The notes: a model not told the origin generated them from the sequence alone. 63,326 nucleotides of DNA from CAZEGI01 sp964512105 (GCA_964512105.1 CAZEGI010000003.1:1-63326), one strand, 5' to 3'. Counted from the stretch's first letter, positions 24,690 to 32,061 are shown. Numbers and translations: made by a program.

Positions 24690-25127
24690 TTATCTTATGT
24701 AGCTGCCGGTGTCGGAATATGCGGCGTCTTTTTTGTTTATGGAGAGATGAAACGGTGGTATCGGCGTGGGCAGCTGGACCTCCCTCGAGAGTAGGGTTGC
24801 TTCAACCATGCAGTTGGATATTATCGAGTTGTGAACCTTCTCCGCCAGTTCCTCCGGAAGATTTTTCTGCTCGCTCTTTTCCCATTCATCGACCGCACGC
24901 TTGATGTTTTCCCGTGACTCCTCGAATTCCAGCTCGCCCTCTATGCGGATAAGGCCTACGTTCGGCTCGTAATTGCTGCTGAAGACGAAACTTACAGACA
25001 GTTTGTTGCCGGTTGCCCTGACGCCGGTAAGGGTGCTGTTGTTGCTGATGTTGATAGGTGCGTTAACCTTCGAAAAACGCCTGACTTCCATGTTCCTGTA
25101 GATTACGTTGAGCTGCATTTTTCTCAT
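24690..25127 (-). CDS. Conserved-looking soluble protein upstream of eL31
   Basis: Not firmly identified. The 145 residues alternate beta strands (VRATGNKLSVSFVFSSNYEP, IRIEGELEF) with a helix (RENIKRAVDEWEKSEQ). The end reads NSIISNCMVEATLLSREVQ followed by PTPIPPFHL. The layout of strands followed by a long helix and a Pro-rich end recalls the SecB fold, but I see no diagnostic motif and give this only as a hint. It ends one base before eL31 and probably heads the eL31-aIF6 operon. ATG at 25118 is an alternative start. Confidence 0.6.
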   Translation of the reverse strand: MRKMQLNVIYRNMEVRRFSKVNAPINISNNSTLTGVRATGNKLSVSFVFSSNYEPNVGLIRIEGELEFEESRENIKRAVDEWEKSEQKNLPEELAEKVHNSIISNCMVEATLLSREVQLPTPIPPFHLSINKKDAAYSDTGSYIR

Positions 25128-25192
25128 ATATATGTATGATTCACTTAAAAAACAAATTTAACCGCACGTTTGTAATTATAGGTAAAAGAATA

Positions 25193-25211
25193 GAATGAAA
25201 ACCGTTGTCGC
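25193..25211. repeat. Direct repeat, duplicated 5' end of ribL (left copy)
   Basis: GAATGAAAACCGTTGTCGC here equals 25288-25306, which spans the real ribL start codon. The left copy opens a false start that runs into a hairpin element. The pair brackets a 76-bp insertion. Confidence 0.78.
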
Positions 25212-25287
25212 TAATCCTTTTCTTTCTATCCTAGAAAGAAAAGCATTAATGGAAAAGAAAGATGGAATTGCTTCGCATGGTGGTTTT
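25212..25287 (+). repeat. Polypurine hairpin element, copy 3, upstream of ribL
   Basis: Plus-strand order: CCTTTTCTTTCTATCCTAG, AAAGAAAAG, GCATTAATGG, AAAAGAAAGATGG, then AATTGCTTCGCA. It is the opposite orientation to most copies in the window. Flanking 19-nt perfect direct repeats (25193-25211 and 25288-25306) mark it as an insertion into the first codons of ribL. The gene stayed intact because its start was copied. Confidence 0.8.
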
Positions 25288-25289
25288 GA

Positions 25290-25709
25290 ATGAAAACCGT
25301 TGTCGCAACCGGCGTGTTTGAAATATTACATCTAGGTCACATTTTGTTCCTGCGGGAGGCGAAAAAATTAGGGGACAGACTTGTGGTTATTGTGGCGAGG
25401 GACAAAACCGTGGAAACGAGAAAACGGAAACCGATAATCCCGGAGAAACAGAGGCTTGGCGTGGTCAGAACGGTGAGGTGGGTTGACGACGCAATCCTCG
25501 GCGATGAAAAGGATTTCATGAAGCCGATAAAAAAAATAAACCCGGACATAATCGCGCTGGGCAAGGACCAGAGATTTGATGAAAAAAAACTCAGGGAAGA
25601 GCTAAGGTCTGCGGGGTTAAAAACAAAGGTTGTCAGGATAAAAAATTACTGGTACAACGAATTCGACAGCAGCAACAAGATAATAAAACTGATAAAGAAA
25701 AGTGGTTAA
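25290..25709 (+). CDS. ribL: FAD synthetase, RibL type
   Basis: An archaeal cytidylyltransferase-fold enzyme that adenylates FMN to FAD. KTVVATGVFEILHLGHILFL at the N-terminus contains the HxGH motif (HLGH at 15-18). RDKTVETRKRKPIIPEKQR and IIALGKDQRFDE are conserved in RibL and related glycerol-3-phosphate cytidylyltransferases. The latter is the main alternative assignment. Length of 139 fits RibL. A hairpin element with a copy of this gene's first 17 coding bases lies directly upstream. The stop overlaps the next gene by 8 nt. Confidence 0.85.
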   Translation: MKTVVATGVFEILHLGHILFLREAKKLGDRLVVIVARDKTVETRKRKPIIPEKQRLGVVRTVRWVDDAILGDEKDFMKPIKKINPDIIALGKDQRFDEKKLREELRSAGLKTKVVRIKNYWYNEFDSSNKIIKLIKKSG

Positions 25710-26088
25710 AGGTTTCGCTGATTGGATAAGGAAGGAGCATACCGCGGCGTGGTTTTTTGTTTTCGTTTACGCTTCACTCATTTTTTATTTGTCTTCCATA
25801 CAGAAACTGCCCGAACCAATAAAGGCCAAGAATGTTGATGTCTCCTATCACGTCATAGAATACGGAATCCTCGGTTTTTTATTGTTTGTTGCGATGAGGA
25901 GGACCAAGCAGATACCGAGAAGTTACGTTCTGCCGTTGGCAGTGGTGTTTGCCGCACTTTACGGCCTCAGTGACGAGTTGCATCAACTTTTCGTTCCCGG
26001 CAGATTATGCAACATAAAGGATATGCTTTCGGATTTTCTCGGAAGCGGGATAGGCGCTGTTCTTGCGAACCGCGACATTAAGATTTAG
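25702..26088 (+). CDS. VanZ-like membrane protein
   Basis: A 128-residue polytopic membrane protein. YASLIFYLSS, a HVIEYGILGFLLFVAMRR helix and YGLSDELHQLFVPGR (about 90-105) are the VanZ-like conserved acidic/His segments. DMLSDFLGSGIGAVL closes the domain. Function of archaeal members is unknown. The GTG start overlaps the ribL stop by 8 nt, so the two genes are co-translated. The 3' end overlaps the convergent endonuclease IV gene by 11 nt. Confidence 0.8.
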   Translation: MVKGFADWIRKEHTAAWFFVFVYASLIFYLSSIQKLPEPIKAKNVDVSYHVIEYGILGFLLFVAMRRTKQIPRSYVLPLAVVFAALYGLSDELHQLFVPGRLCNIKDMLSDFLGSGIGAVLANRDIKI

Positions 26089-26896
26089 ATTCTAGAAGTT
26101 TTTTGAAAATCAATGCATCTGTTTCCAGATTCGGGGATTCCGAGATTATTGTTGCGTTTATTTTTCTCCTTTTGAGTTCTGCTGCAAGGAGTGAAAAATC
26201 GGGCTGCCTGGAATCTATGGTGAGGTGGTTTTTTTCGTTGCCGTTCTGATAATTTACGCCCGTCATATGCATGTGCAAGTCGGTTTTTCCAATGGTTTTT
26301 TCCACTTTGTTCAGAACGTCTGCGAAATCCTGCTGTTTTTTCAGTCCGCCGTTGGTTCGTGCATGGACGTGCGCGAAATCGAGCACCGGAACAACGCCTT
26401 TAACCTCGGTGCAGAGTTTCAGGGTTTCATCAACACTTCCAAACTGCTTCTGCCTGCCCATGGTTTCCGGGCCTAAGAGGATTTGGTTTTTTTCCTCATT
26501 TAGTTTTTTTCGTATGTCAATGACGGCGTCTCTGATTATGGCGTATGCCTCATCCGCACTTAACCCGGAGTAAAACCCCGGATGAAAAACAACGATATTT
26601 GCGCCAAGAATTTTTCCGATTCTTGCGGATTCAAGAATGCGGATTTTCGATGCTGCGATTTTTTCTTTCTCTTCAGAAGCAAGGTTTATGAAGTATGGGG
26701 CATGCACCGAAAGTTTTACATTCAACCCCTTGGCGGTTTTTCCTACTGCCTCCGCCTGCGGCTTCTGCATGTTCACGCCGCGGACAAACTCGATTTCCAT
26801 CGCATTCAGCCCGAGCTCGTGCACGCGTTTGATTCCCGACTCGCTGCTTCTTTCCCTGGAGCTTACGGGCACCCCTGCGGTTCCAATCCAGAACAT
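26078..26896 (-). CDS. nfo: Endonuclease IV-like AP endonuclease
   Basis: A TIM-barrel, zinc-dependent enzyme of base excision repair. IGTAGVP, HAPYFINLASEE, VVFHPGFYSG, LGPETMGRQKQFG, VLDFAHVHAR, DLHMHMTG and IISESPNLETDAL supply the His/Glu/Asp metal ligands in the endonuclease IV order. The 272 residues match family size. It is divergent from trm5 across a 32-nt gap whose AT-rich ends give each gene a TATA-like box. Confidence 0.88.
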   Translation of the reverse strand: MFWIGTAGVPVSSRERSSESGIKRVHELGLNAMEIEFVRGVNMQKPQAEAVGKTAKGLNVKLSVHAPYFINLASEEKEKIAASKIRILESARIGKILGANIVVFHPGFYSGLSADEAYAIIRDAVIDIRKKLNEEKNQILLGPETMGRQKQFGSVDETLKLCTEVKGVVPVLDFAHVHARTNGGLKKQQDFADVLNKVEKTIGKTDLHMHMTGVNYQNGNEKNHLTIDSRQPDFSLLAAELKRRKINATIISESPNLETDALIFKKLLESKS

Positions 26897-26900
26897 CCTA

Positions 26901-26928
26901 CTTAATTATTGCTTTGTAAAGTTATAAC
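26901..26928. promoter_or_regulatory. Back-to-back nfo / trm5 promoters
   Basis: In a 32-nt divergent gap, GTTATAAC (26921-26928) is 25-32 nt upstream of the nfo ATG on the minus strand. CTTAATTATT (26901-26910) is 19-28 nt upstream of the trm5 ATG on the plus strand. Each TATA-like box would lie at the other gene's start, so the promoters overlap and initiation from one may hinder the other. Confidence 0.4.
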
Positions 26929-27930
26929 ATGTACCTCAAAGTCGGGAAAGGGAATGCCGAGAGAATCAGGAAAATGCTGATTTCCGCAGGAAATTTCGAC
27001 ATCTCCAGGAAGGTGATGCATAGAGGGGAATACGTATTTTTCCCGGTACGAAAAAAATTAAAAATCCCCGGAACAAAAGTTGCGGAGATAAAGGGTAAAG
27101 CAAAAAAACGTAAACCGAGGTCACTGAAGGAGGCCCTGGAAGGCATTCTGACAGGTGAGGAGTTAAAATTCGTGCCGACCGCATTTGATGTTATCGGAGA
27201 TATCGCGGTTCTTGAGATTCCGGATGAATTAAAGAAAAAAGAAAAAACCATCGCGGAAACCCTGTTGAGAATTTTCAAAAACATACGGGTCGTGGCAAAG
27301 AAAAGAGGTTCCGTTGAGCATGAATACAGAACGCGCACGGTAAAGGTTATCGGCGGTGAAAAAAGAACGCAAACCGTGCACAGGGAATACGGCTGTTTTT
27401 ACAAACTCGATGTTTCCCGCGCATATTTTTCCCCGCGTTTGGGAACCGAGCGCATGCGGATTGCCTCGAAGGTCAGGAAAAACGAACGGGTCCTGGTGAT
27501 GTTTGCGGGCGTCGGCCCGTATGCGATTCTGATCGCAAAAAACAAAAAACCAAAGGAGGTTGTTGCTGTCGAATTGAATCCGGATGCCGTGAGGTTTATG
27601 GATGAGAACATAAAGCTGAACAAGGTGGATGTGAAATCGGTTCGGGGTGATGCGAAAAAGGTTACACCAAAACTCGGAAAATTCGACAGGATTGTTATGC
27701 CGCTGCCTTTGACAGCTTCCGATTTTCTTGACGTTGCACTGCCCGCCCTGAAGAAAAACGGCACCATCCATTTTTATGATTTTGCACACACCAAAAAAGA
27801 GGCAGAGGATAAGGTGAAACCCATCTGCGATGGTTTGGGTCACAAAATCAAGATTCTTGAAACCGTTAGATGCGGCTCTTACTCGCCGTGCTTGTCGAGG
27901 TTCTGCGTTGATTTTAAAAAATTAGCATAA
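26929..27930 (+). CDS. trm5: tRNA (guanine37-N1)-methyltransferase Trm5
   Basis: Methylates G37 next to the anticodon, using S-adenosylmethionine, and so prevents frameshifting. The 333 residues have an N-terminal D1-like region, the RTRTVKVIGGEKRTQTVHREYG hinge, and a class I methyltransferase domain. FSPRLGTERMRIASKV precedes motif I (VLVMFAGVGPYAI). Motif IV is VMPLPLTA, where NPP is more usual. RFCVDFKKL closes the fold. It overlaps the convergent methylthiotransferase gene by 9 nt. Confidence 0.92.
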   Translation: MYLKVGKGNAERIRKMLISAGNFDISRKVMHRGEYVFFPVRKKLKIPGTKVAEIKGKAKKRKPRSLKEALEGILTGEELKFVPTAFDVIGDIAVLEIPDELKKKEKTIAETLLRIFKNIRVVAKKRGSVEHEYRTRTVKVIGGEKRTQTVHREYGCFYKLDVSRAYFSPRLGTERMRIASKVRKNERVLVMFAGVGPYAILIAKNKKPKEVVAVELNPDAVRFMDENIKLNKVDVKSVRGDAKKVTPKLGKFDRIVMPLPLTASDFLDVALPALKKNGTIHFYDFAHTKKEAEDKVKPICDGLGHKIKILETVRCGSYSPCLSRFCVDFKKLA

Positions 27931-29175
27931 CAAACAACCCCTCAAATCGTAGTGGGTCGCATCCGTTATCTCAACATCAACAGATTTTCCAAGCAGGTTC
28001 TTTTTTGTTTTCAGTATTATCGGCTTGTAAGCAAAATTCCTTGCGGTGTATGAGCCGTTGTTCTTTTCGGAAACTAGTGCATGGCCTTTCCACCCGATCC
28101 ATTTTTTATTGTTTTCCAGACCGATTTTTTCGAACAACCTGCTTACAATCCGGGAACGCTCCTTGGTCAATCTGCCCGGGTATTGTTTCAGCCTGCTTGC
28201 AGACGTTCCCGGTCGTGGCCAGTAACGCGAAATGTTCAATACGTCGGGTTTTGCTTCCTTCAGGAGTTTTATCGTATTTTGAAATGCCGCCTTGTCTTCA
28301 GCCGGATAACCAACAATCACATCGGTCGAAAGCGTGCATGTAAAATTTCTTCTGAATTTATTGACAATTTTCTTAAAATCATTTACGGTGTATTTCCGAT
28401 TCATGTGTTTCAGCACGTCGTTATCGCCACTCTGGACCGGAAGGTGCAAAAATTTGTAAACCTTCTCGTTTTTATACTCTTCAACAAGTTCGTCCAAAAA
28501 ATCCAGAACGTGGTTAGGGTTCATCATCCCGACACGAATTTTGAAATCACCGTTGATTTCAGAAACCGAGTTCAACAAGAATGGAAGATTTTCATTTATG
28601 TCGAGGCCGTAGGCACCGGAATCCTGGGAAGTAAGCCAGACTTCTTTGACGCCATCGGCCACGGCATGCCTGACCTGCCTGAGTATTTTTTCTTTTTCAT
28701 ACGATTTGAGGTTTCCCCTCGCGAATTTAACCTGGCAGTAGCTGCAATTCCCAAGGCAGCCCTCGGAAATCGGGACAATCTCAACTATCGGGTTTTTCCT
28801 CACCCTCGGAACGCACACCTTCTCTTCGGGGTCTGAAATTTTTACGAACCTCCGGTTTTTTGTTGCAGCATCAACCGCATCTTTTATGTCAAAAATGTTC
28901 GTCCCTATGAACGAGAATCCGGGGAATTTTTCGATAACCTCGGGTGTTGACGCAGGCATACAGCCCGTGATGATTACCTTTTTCCCTGATTTTTTTAATT
29001 CGTTGAGTTTTTTCAGAATCTTGTTTTCTGTCGGGGTTTTGACTATGCACGTATTCACTATCACCATGTCTGCACTTTCCACCACCCTGTGCCCGTTCTC
29101 CTGCAGAAGACCAGCCATCATTTCCGAATCGGCCTGGTTCATCGCGCACCCGTAGGTTTCAATTTGGACTTCCAT
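27922..29175 (-). CDS. tRNA t6A methylthiotransferase (MtaB family, radical SAM)
   Basis: Adds a methylthio group to t6A37 of tRNA to give ms2t6A. The 417 residues hold the N-terminal UPF0004 domain (IETYGCAMNQADSEMM, NTCIVKTPTENK, ITGCMP, cysteines for the auxiliary cluster). The radical SAM domain has SEGCLGNCSYCQVKFARG, with the CxxxCxxC [4Fe-4S] motif, and a TRAM domain ends at the C-terminus. The archaeal/eukaryotic e-MtaB group is the best match. It is transcribed towards trm5, which modifies the same position in other tRNAs. Confidence 0.93.
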   Translation of the reverse strand: MEVQIETYGCAMNQADSEMMAGLLQENGHRVVESADMVIVNTCIVKTPTENKILKKLNELKKSGKKVIITGCMPASTPEVIEKFPGFSFIGTNIFDIKDAVDAATKNRRFVKISDPEEKVCVPRVRKNPIVEIVPISEGCLGNCSYCQVKFARGNLKSYEKEKILRQVRHAVADGVKEVWLTSQDSGAYGLDINENLPFLLNSVSEINGDFKIRVGMMNPNHVLDFLDELVEEYKNEKVYKFLHLPVQSGDNDVLKHMNRKYTVNDFKKIVNKFRRNFTCTLSTDVIVGYPAEDKAAFQNTIKLLKEAKPDVLNISRYWPRPGTSASRLKQYPGRLTKERSRIVSRLFEKIGLENNKKWIGWKGHALVSEKNNGSYTARNFAYKPIILKTKKNLLGKSVDVEITDATHYDLRGCLLC

Positions 29176-29207
29176 GAGGTTTAATATTTTTAATCTAATT
29201 ATAAATC

Positions 29208-29897
29208 ATGAGGTGGCTTACGGTTTTTGGAGTTTTTTTGGTTCTGCTTGCATGCGGCTGTATCGAAGGCCCTGAATCAAGGTATGTCTGCCCGGACGGA
29301 CACGTCGTTGGCAATCCTGATTTATGCGAAAGTTCTGTGGAAAGTTCCACAACAACCCGGCAGGAGACTACAGCGACCAAGGAGATTCCAAGAATTGTGT
29401 ACATTTGCCCGGATGGCAAGCTCGTGAACAAAAGCGATGAGTGTGCCGTAGAGGAAACGGTTCCGGAAACAACGGTTACCACTACCGTAAAACCCACAAG
29501 CACAACAACAATCCGCACCGTTCCTGCAAACAAAACAAGTTCTACTTCGACAACCACGATTTTTAATGATGAGGATTTACAGAATGAATCCACCACCACT
29601 ACAACCGAAACTTCCACCCCCACCACGGTTTACGAGGAACCCGAAGAAACAACCACCTCGTCAACAATCCATACAACCATAAGCACGACCATCATCACAA
29701 CAGCAAACCCGTGCACGGATTTTGGTTGCGATGAGGACACAATGTTTGTGGGCAGCAAGAATTCTGACAAGTACCATTACTGCAACTGCAGCATGGCGAA
29801 ACGGATAAAACTAGAGAACATTGTATGTTTCAAGTCGGTTGAAGACGCAAAAAACCAGGGTTATGTCCCCTGCGGAACCTGTAAACCGCCCGGTTAA
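29208..29897 (+). CDS. Thr-rich secreted lipoprotein-like protein with Ada-like Zn domain
   Basis: Residues 1-17 form a signal peptide ending in a lipobox-like LLACGCIE. Two short YVCPDG repeats (residues about 27 and 65) precede a Thr/Ser-rich, probably O-glycosylated linker (about 80-165). The last 50 residues (FVGSKNSDKYHYCNCSMAKR...FKSVEDAKNQGYVPCGTCKP) match the small Cys/His domain related to the metal-binding part of Ada. That domain also occurs at the end of secreted nucleases. No nuclease domain is present here. The final four bases overlap the convergent purD. Confidence 0.75.
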   Translation: MRWLTVFGVFLVLLACGCIEGPESRYVCPDGHVVGNPDLCESSVESSTTTRQETTATKEIPRIVYICPDGKLVNKSDECAVEETVPETTVTTTVKPTSTTTIRTVPANKTSSTSTTTIFNDEDLQNESTTTTTETSTPTTVYEEPEETTTSSTIHTTISTTIITTANPCTDFGCDEDTMFVGSKNSDKYHYCNCSMAKRIKLENIVCFKSVEDAKNQGYVPCGTCKPPG

Positions 29898-31288
29898 GCG
29901 CGAAGTTTTTTCATGTGGTTAATACTTTTCTGCAAATGCTGCTCGGAAGCAATGTCGTTTCTGTTCCAGAGCGCACCGCCGCTTATTGCTTTTATCCCAT
30001 CGAGCGAATTTTCACGCGCTTCCTTTATCGTGTTGCCAATCCCCACGCACGCAACCGCCCTGGATTTCAGCGTGTATGTGAGTTCACCCCTTAGTTCCAT
30101 CGAACCTGTATAAACCCGCAGTTTGTCCGGATTTTTCTCGACAATTTTATACGTCTTTGCCAAGTCAACCGGTGTATCAATCTCATCGTTCTTCACGCGC
30201 TCCGGAAACCTTTTATTGAAACCGCCGTAGGTCGGCGGAACCTTGTACGTAACAACGGTCGCTTTTTTCTTGAACCTGATGTTTTTCAAGTTGCCGTCAA
30301 TCATCCTGAAACAAATCTCAACAAAATCCTCGTCAATTACGGGCATCACGTTTATTATCTCGGGGTCGCCACCCCTCGAATTTATCTCTAGAATTTTTGG
30401 GCCGTCTGCGGAATGCATGAATGCCACGTAAAACGGAATTCCTCGCAAACCCGGATTGCTGCCGTTGCCCCTGAGCTTCTTGAAAAGTTTCTCGACAATC
30501 TCGATTTCTTTTTTCCGGTCTTTTTCGCTCATGAACGGTAAATATTCCTCAGCGTCTTTGTACGAACCCATGCCGCCGGTGTTCGGGCCCTCGTCATTCT
30601 CAAACGCCCTTTTGTAATCCCTCGTTTCCGGAAGCGGAACGAGGTGCTTGCCGTCGCAAAATGCTTGGAAACTCGATTCCTCGCCGTCGATCTTCTCCTC
30701 AACTATGACCGGGCCGTGTTCAAAGTTCGACATGAAATGCTCCACGACTTCTTCGCGCGATTTGAAGTGGTCGCCCCACACGCCAACGCCCTTCCCGAAC
30801 CCTGGTTTCACGGGCTTTACTGCAACCCTGTTCTCAAGCTCGTCAAGCCACCCGTAGAGTTCTTTTTTGACGTTTTCCTTGCTTTGCTCCTTTGGGTCAA
30901 AGATTTTGAATTTCGGATTCGTGTCGGGACAGCATTCCGCCAATATTGATCTCTGCGCCCCCTTGTCGCCCTCGAGCGCGAATTCCCTTGTCGGGCATAT
31001 TGTTTCGATACCGAGTTCGTTCAGCTTGTCGCGAACGCCATCAATTATCGGGCCTTCCGGGCCGACGATGCAAAAGTCGATTTTTTCCTTGTGTTCCTTT
31101 GCGAAGTCGTAGATGCCGTCAACCTTCAAATCAGGCACCACCTTATGCACCTTCACATGTTCAACATTAAACGGGTTTCTTTGTTTGTCCGCAATGTAGA
31201 TGTCAACCTTGGAATCGCTTCTCGACAGGGCATCAACATACGAAGCCCCGCGAGAACCGTAACTCACAACCAAAACTCCTGTAGCCAT
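29894..31288 (-). CDS. purD: Phosphoribosylamine-glycine ligase
   Basis: ATP-grasp enzyme of step two of purine synthesis. The 464 residues cover the N-domain (VVSYGSRGASYVDAL), VGPEGPIIDGV, the ATP-grasp core (VKPVKPGFGKGVGVWGDH, EEKIDGEESSFQAF, NTGGMGSY) and LEINSRGGDPEIINVMP with the metal ligands. NVMPVIDEDFVEIC closes the family pattern. It is a somewhat long archaeal form. The gene lies beside the tRNA-Gln/tRNA-Gly locus, with a hairpin element 26 nt upstream of its start. Confidence 0.93.
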   Translation of the reverse strand: MATGVLVVSYGSRGASYVDALSRSDSKVDIYIADKQRNPFNVEHVKVHKVVPDLKVDGIYDFAKEHKEKIDFCIVGPEGPIIDGVRDKLNELGIETICPTREFALEGDKGAQRSILAECCPDTNPKFKIFDPKEQSKENVKKELYGWLDELENRVAVKPVKPGFGKGVGVWGDHFKSREEVVEHFMSNFEHGPVIVEEKIDGEESSFQAFCDGKHLVPLPETRDYKRAFENDEGPNTGGMGSYKDAEEYLPFMSEKDRKKEIEIVEKLFKKLRGNGSNPGLRGIPFYVAFMHSADGPKILEINSRGGDPEIINVMPVIDEDFVEICFRMIDGNLKNIRFKKKATVVTYKVPPTYGGFNKRFPERVKNDEIDTPVDLAKTYKIVEKNPDKLRVYTGSMELRGELTYTLKSRAVACVGIGNTIKEARENSLDGIKAISGGALWNRNDIASEQHLQKSINHMKKLRA

Positions 31289-31313
31289 GCCACCACCATG
31301 TTTTTTCGTGATA

Positions 31314-31362
31314 TTTTCTCTTTTTCATAAACGTTTTTCTCTTTTCTTAAAAGAGAAAAAGG
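31314..31362 (-). repeat. Polypurine hairpin element, copy 4, upstream of purD
   Basis: Minus-strand CCTTTTTCTCTTTTAAGAAA, AGAGAAAAACGTTTATG, AAAAAGAGAAAA. The arms use CTCTTTT instead of CTTTCTT, and the middle ACGTTTATG matches the intron version in tRNA-Thr (ACGTTTACG). It follows the 3' tRNA-Gln fragment (31365-31387) at the same spacing as the copy at 31443-31512 follows the complete tRNA-Gln. Confidence 0.7.
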
Positions 31363-31364
31363 TT

Positions 31365-31387
31365 TTAGCCCTGGAAGGATTCGAACC
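31365..31387 (-). pseudogene. 3' fragment of tRNA-Gln
   Basis: TTAGCCCTGGAAGGATTCGA plus ACC is identical to 31513-31535. On the minus strand it is the T-loop, 3' T-stem and acceptor strand of tRNA-Gln. The sequence continues into GC-rich DNA with the hairpin GGGGG-TTTCA-CCCCC, which is not a tRNA. No D-arm or anticodon arm is present, so it is a non-functional duplicate. Confidence 0.75.
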
Positions 31388-31442
31388 CAACCCGCAGGGG
31401 GTTTCACCCCCTTCAGTTTTAGGTTAATCCTGATTCCCCCAC

Positions 31443-31512
31443 GCAACCAAAGGTTGCATATTTTCTTTCTTTTTCCCAAGGGTTTTTCTTTCTTTGTAAG
31501 AAAGAAAAAGGC
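31443..31512 (-). repeat. Polypurine hairpin element, copy 5, at the tRNA-Gln 3' end
   Basis: Minus-strand GCCTTTTTCTTTCTTAC, AAAGAAAGAAAAACCCTTGGG, AAAAAGAAAGAAAATA, then hairpin TGCAACC-TTT-GGTTGCA (31443-31458). It starts one base beyond the tRNA-Gln discriminator. The CCCTTGGG middle is shared with the copies at 42956 and 43200. Confidence 0.75.
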
Positions 31513-31513
31513 T

Positions 31514-31586
31514 TAGCCCTGGAAGGATTCGAACCTTCGTCGCCCGGTCCAAAGCCGGGCAGGATTGGCCACTACCCTACAGGGCT
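31514..31586 (-). tRNA. tRNA-Gln(TTG)
   Basis: Acceptor AGCCCTG pairs with CAGGGCT, discriminator A. The D-arm GGGT...ATCC spans AGTGGCCA. The anticodon stem CCCGG/CCGGG carries loop CTTTGGA, anticodon TTG. T-arm GAAGG/CCTTC with loop TTCGAAT. No intron, no encoded CCA. The 3' part is duplicated at 31365-31387, and hairpin elements lie on both sides. Confidence 0.93.
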
Positions 31587-31590
31587 GATC

Positions 31591-31711
31591 AGAACCAATG
31601 GTTCCGATACCTCCTGTCAGAAACTTCGTTTCTGACCAAGAATTCGCCTTTGGCGAATTCATTCTTTCTTTGGGGATGAAAACACTTTCTTTCTTTTTAA
31701 GAAAGAAAGGG
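31591..31711 (-). repeat. Hairpin cluster and polypurine element, copy 6, downstream of tRNA-Gly
   Basis: Three unrelated perfect hairpins stand in a row: GAACC-AAT-GGTTC (31592-31604), TCAGAAAC-TTC-GTTTCTGA (31617-31635) and GAATTCGCC-TTT-GGCGAATTC (31640-31660). An element follows (31661-31711; minus-strand CCCTTTCTTTCTTAAAAAGA, AAGAAAGTG, then AAAGAAAGAAT). Each hairpin has a 3-nt loop. The element starts seven bases after the tRNA-Gly discriminator. Confidence 0.7.
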
Positions 31712-31717
31712 TTTCAA

Positions 31718-31858
31718 TGCGCCCGCCGGGATTCGAACCCGGGTCATCAGCTAACCTCCAATACTTTTCTTTCTTTTCATCAACGTTTTCTTTCTTTTTC
31801 TAAAAGAAAGAAAAGGTTGTTGGAAGGCTGAGGTCCTACCAGACTAGACTACAGACGC
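31718..31858 (-). tRNA. tRNA-Gly(TCC) with 68-nt intron
   Basis: Exons 31821-31858 and 31718-31752. Acceptor GCGTCTG pairs with CGGGCGC, discriminator A. D-arm GTC...GAC. Anticodon stem TCAGC/GCTGA with loop CTTCCAA, anticodon TCC at 31822-31824. T-arm CCGGG/CCCGG with loop TTCGAAT. The intron lies between positions 37 and 38, the canonical archaeal site. CTTCC of the anticodon loop can pair with GGAGG near the intron 3' end (31755-31759), compatible with a bulge-helix-bulge. The spliced tRNA is 73 nt. Confidence 0.9.
31753..31820 (-). repeat. Intron of tRNA-Gly made of a polypurine hairpin element (copy 7)
   Basis: The 68-nt intron reads ACAACCTTTTCTTTCTTTTA, GAAAAAGAAAGAAAACGTTGATG, AAAAGAAAGAAAAG, then TATTGGAGGTT on the minus strand. 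The first 50 nt have the layout of the free-standing elements: pyrimidine arm, loop, purine arm, CGTTGATG middle, second purine arm. The tRNA-Thr intron is exactly the same length and has the same layout. Confidence 0.8.
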
Positions 31859-31906
31859 ATAAGTGTAAAACCTACGGTTTTCCCCTTATCAACCCTCTTT
31901 CCCTCG

Positions 31907-31913
31907 TTATATA
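31907..31913 (-). promoter_or_regulatory. TATA box of tRNA-Gly
   Basis: TATATAA on the minus strand is 49-55 nt upstream of the mature tRNA-Gly 5' end. With the usual 25-nt spacing, transcription would start near AGGGTTGATAAGGG, giving a leader of about 24-30 nt. A related leader stands before tRNA-Thr, so this 5' leader may be a conserved processing or promoter element. Confidence 0.5.
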
Positions 31914-31915
31914 CT

Positions 31916-31967
31916 ATTCTTTCTTTTGGAATGAAATACTTTTCTTTCTTTTTAAGAAAGAAAAGGA
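31916..31967 (-). repeat. Polypurine hairpin element, copy 8, between tRNA-Gly and its 5' fragment
   Basis: Minus-strand CCTTTTCTTTCTTAAAAAGA, AAGAAAAGTATTTCATTCC, AAAAGAAAGAATAG. The loop TTAAAAA matches copy 6. It is bounded by two copies of the tRNA-Gly 5' region with leader (31844-31904 and 31976-32085). Confidence 0.72.
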
Positions 31968-31975
31968 TTCCCAGG

Positions 31976-32010
31976 CTAGACTACAGACGCATAAGTGTAA
32001 AACCTACGGT
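31976..32010 (-). pseudogene. 5' fragment of tRNA-Gly plus leader
   Basis: 35 nt (CTAGACTACAGACGCATAAG to CTACGGT) identical to 31844-31878. On the minus strand it is 15 nt of tRNA-Gly 5' end with its immediate leader. The homology resumes at 32062-32085 (TCCCCTTATCAACCCTCTTT plus CCCT), equal to 31881-31904. The break is a 51-nt hairpin insertion, so the duplicated leader was itself later invaded. Confidence 0.75.
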
Positions 32011-32061
32011 CGTTGGGAACCTTTGGTTCCCGACGCGCCAAGACTATAGGTCTTGAGCGTC
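32011..32061. repeat. Nested hairpin insertion in duplicated tRNA-Gly leader
   Basis: GGGAACC-TTT-GGTTCCC (32015-32031) is followed by GACGC...GCGTC (32032-32061). The latter encloses CAAGAC-TATAG-GTCTTG (32039-32055). The intact leader copy has only two bases at this place, so the 51 nt are an insertion composed of hairpins. One hairpin sits within the arms of another. Confidence 0.7.

Noticed and set aside
24690..25127. SecB chaperone
   Set aside because: Only the general order of strands, helix and Pro-rich end is similar; no diagnostic SecB motif could be identified.
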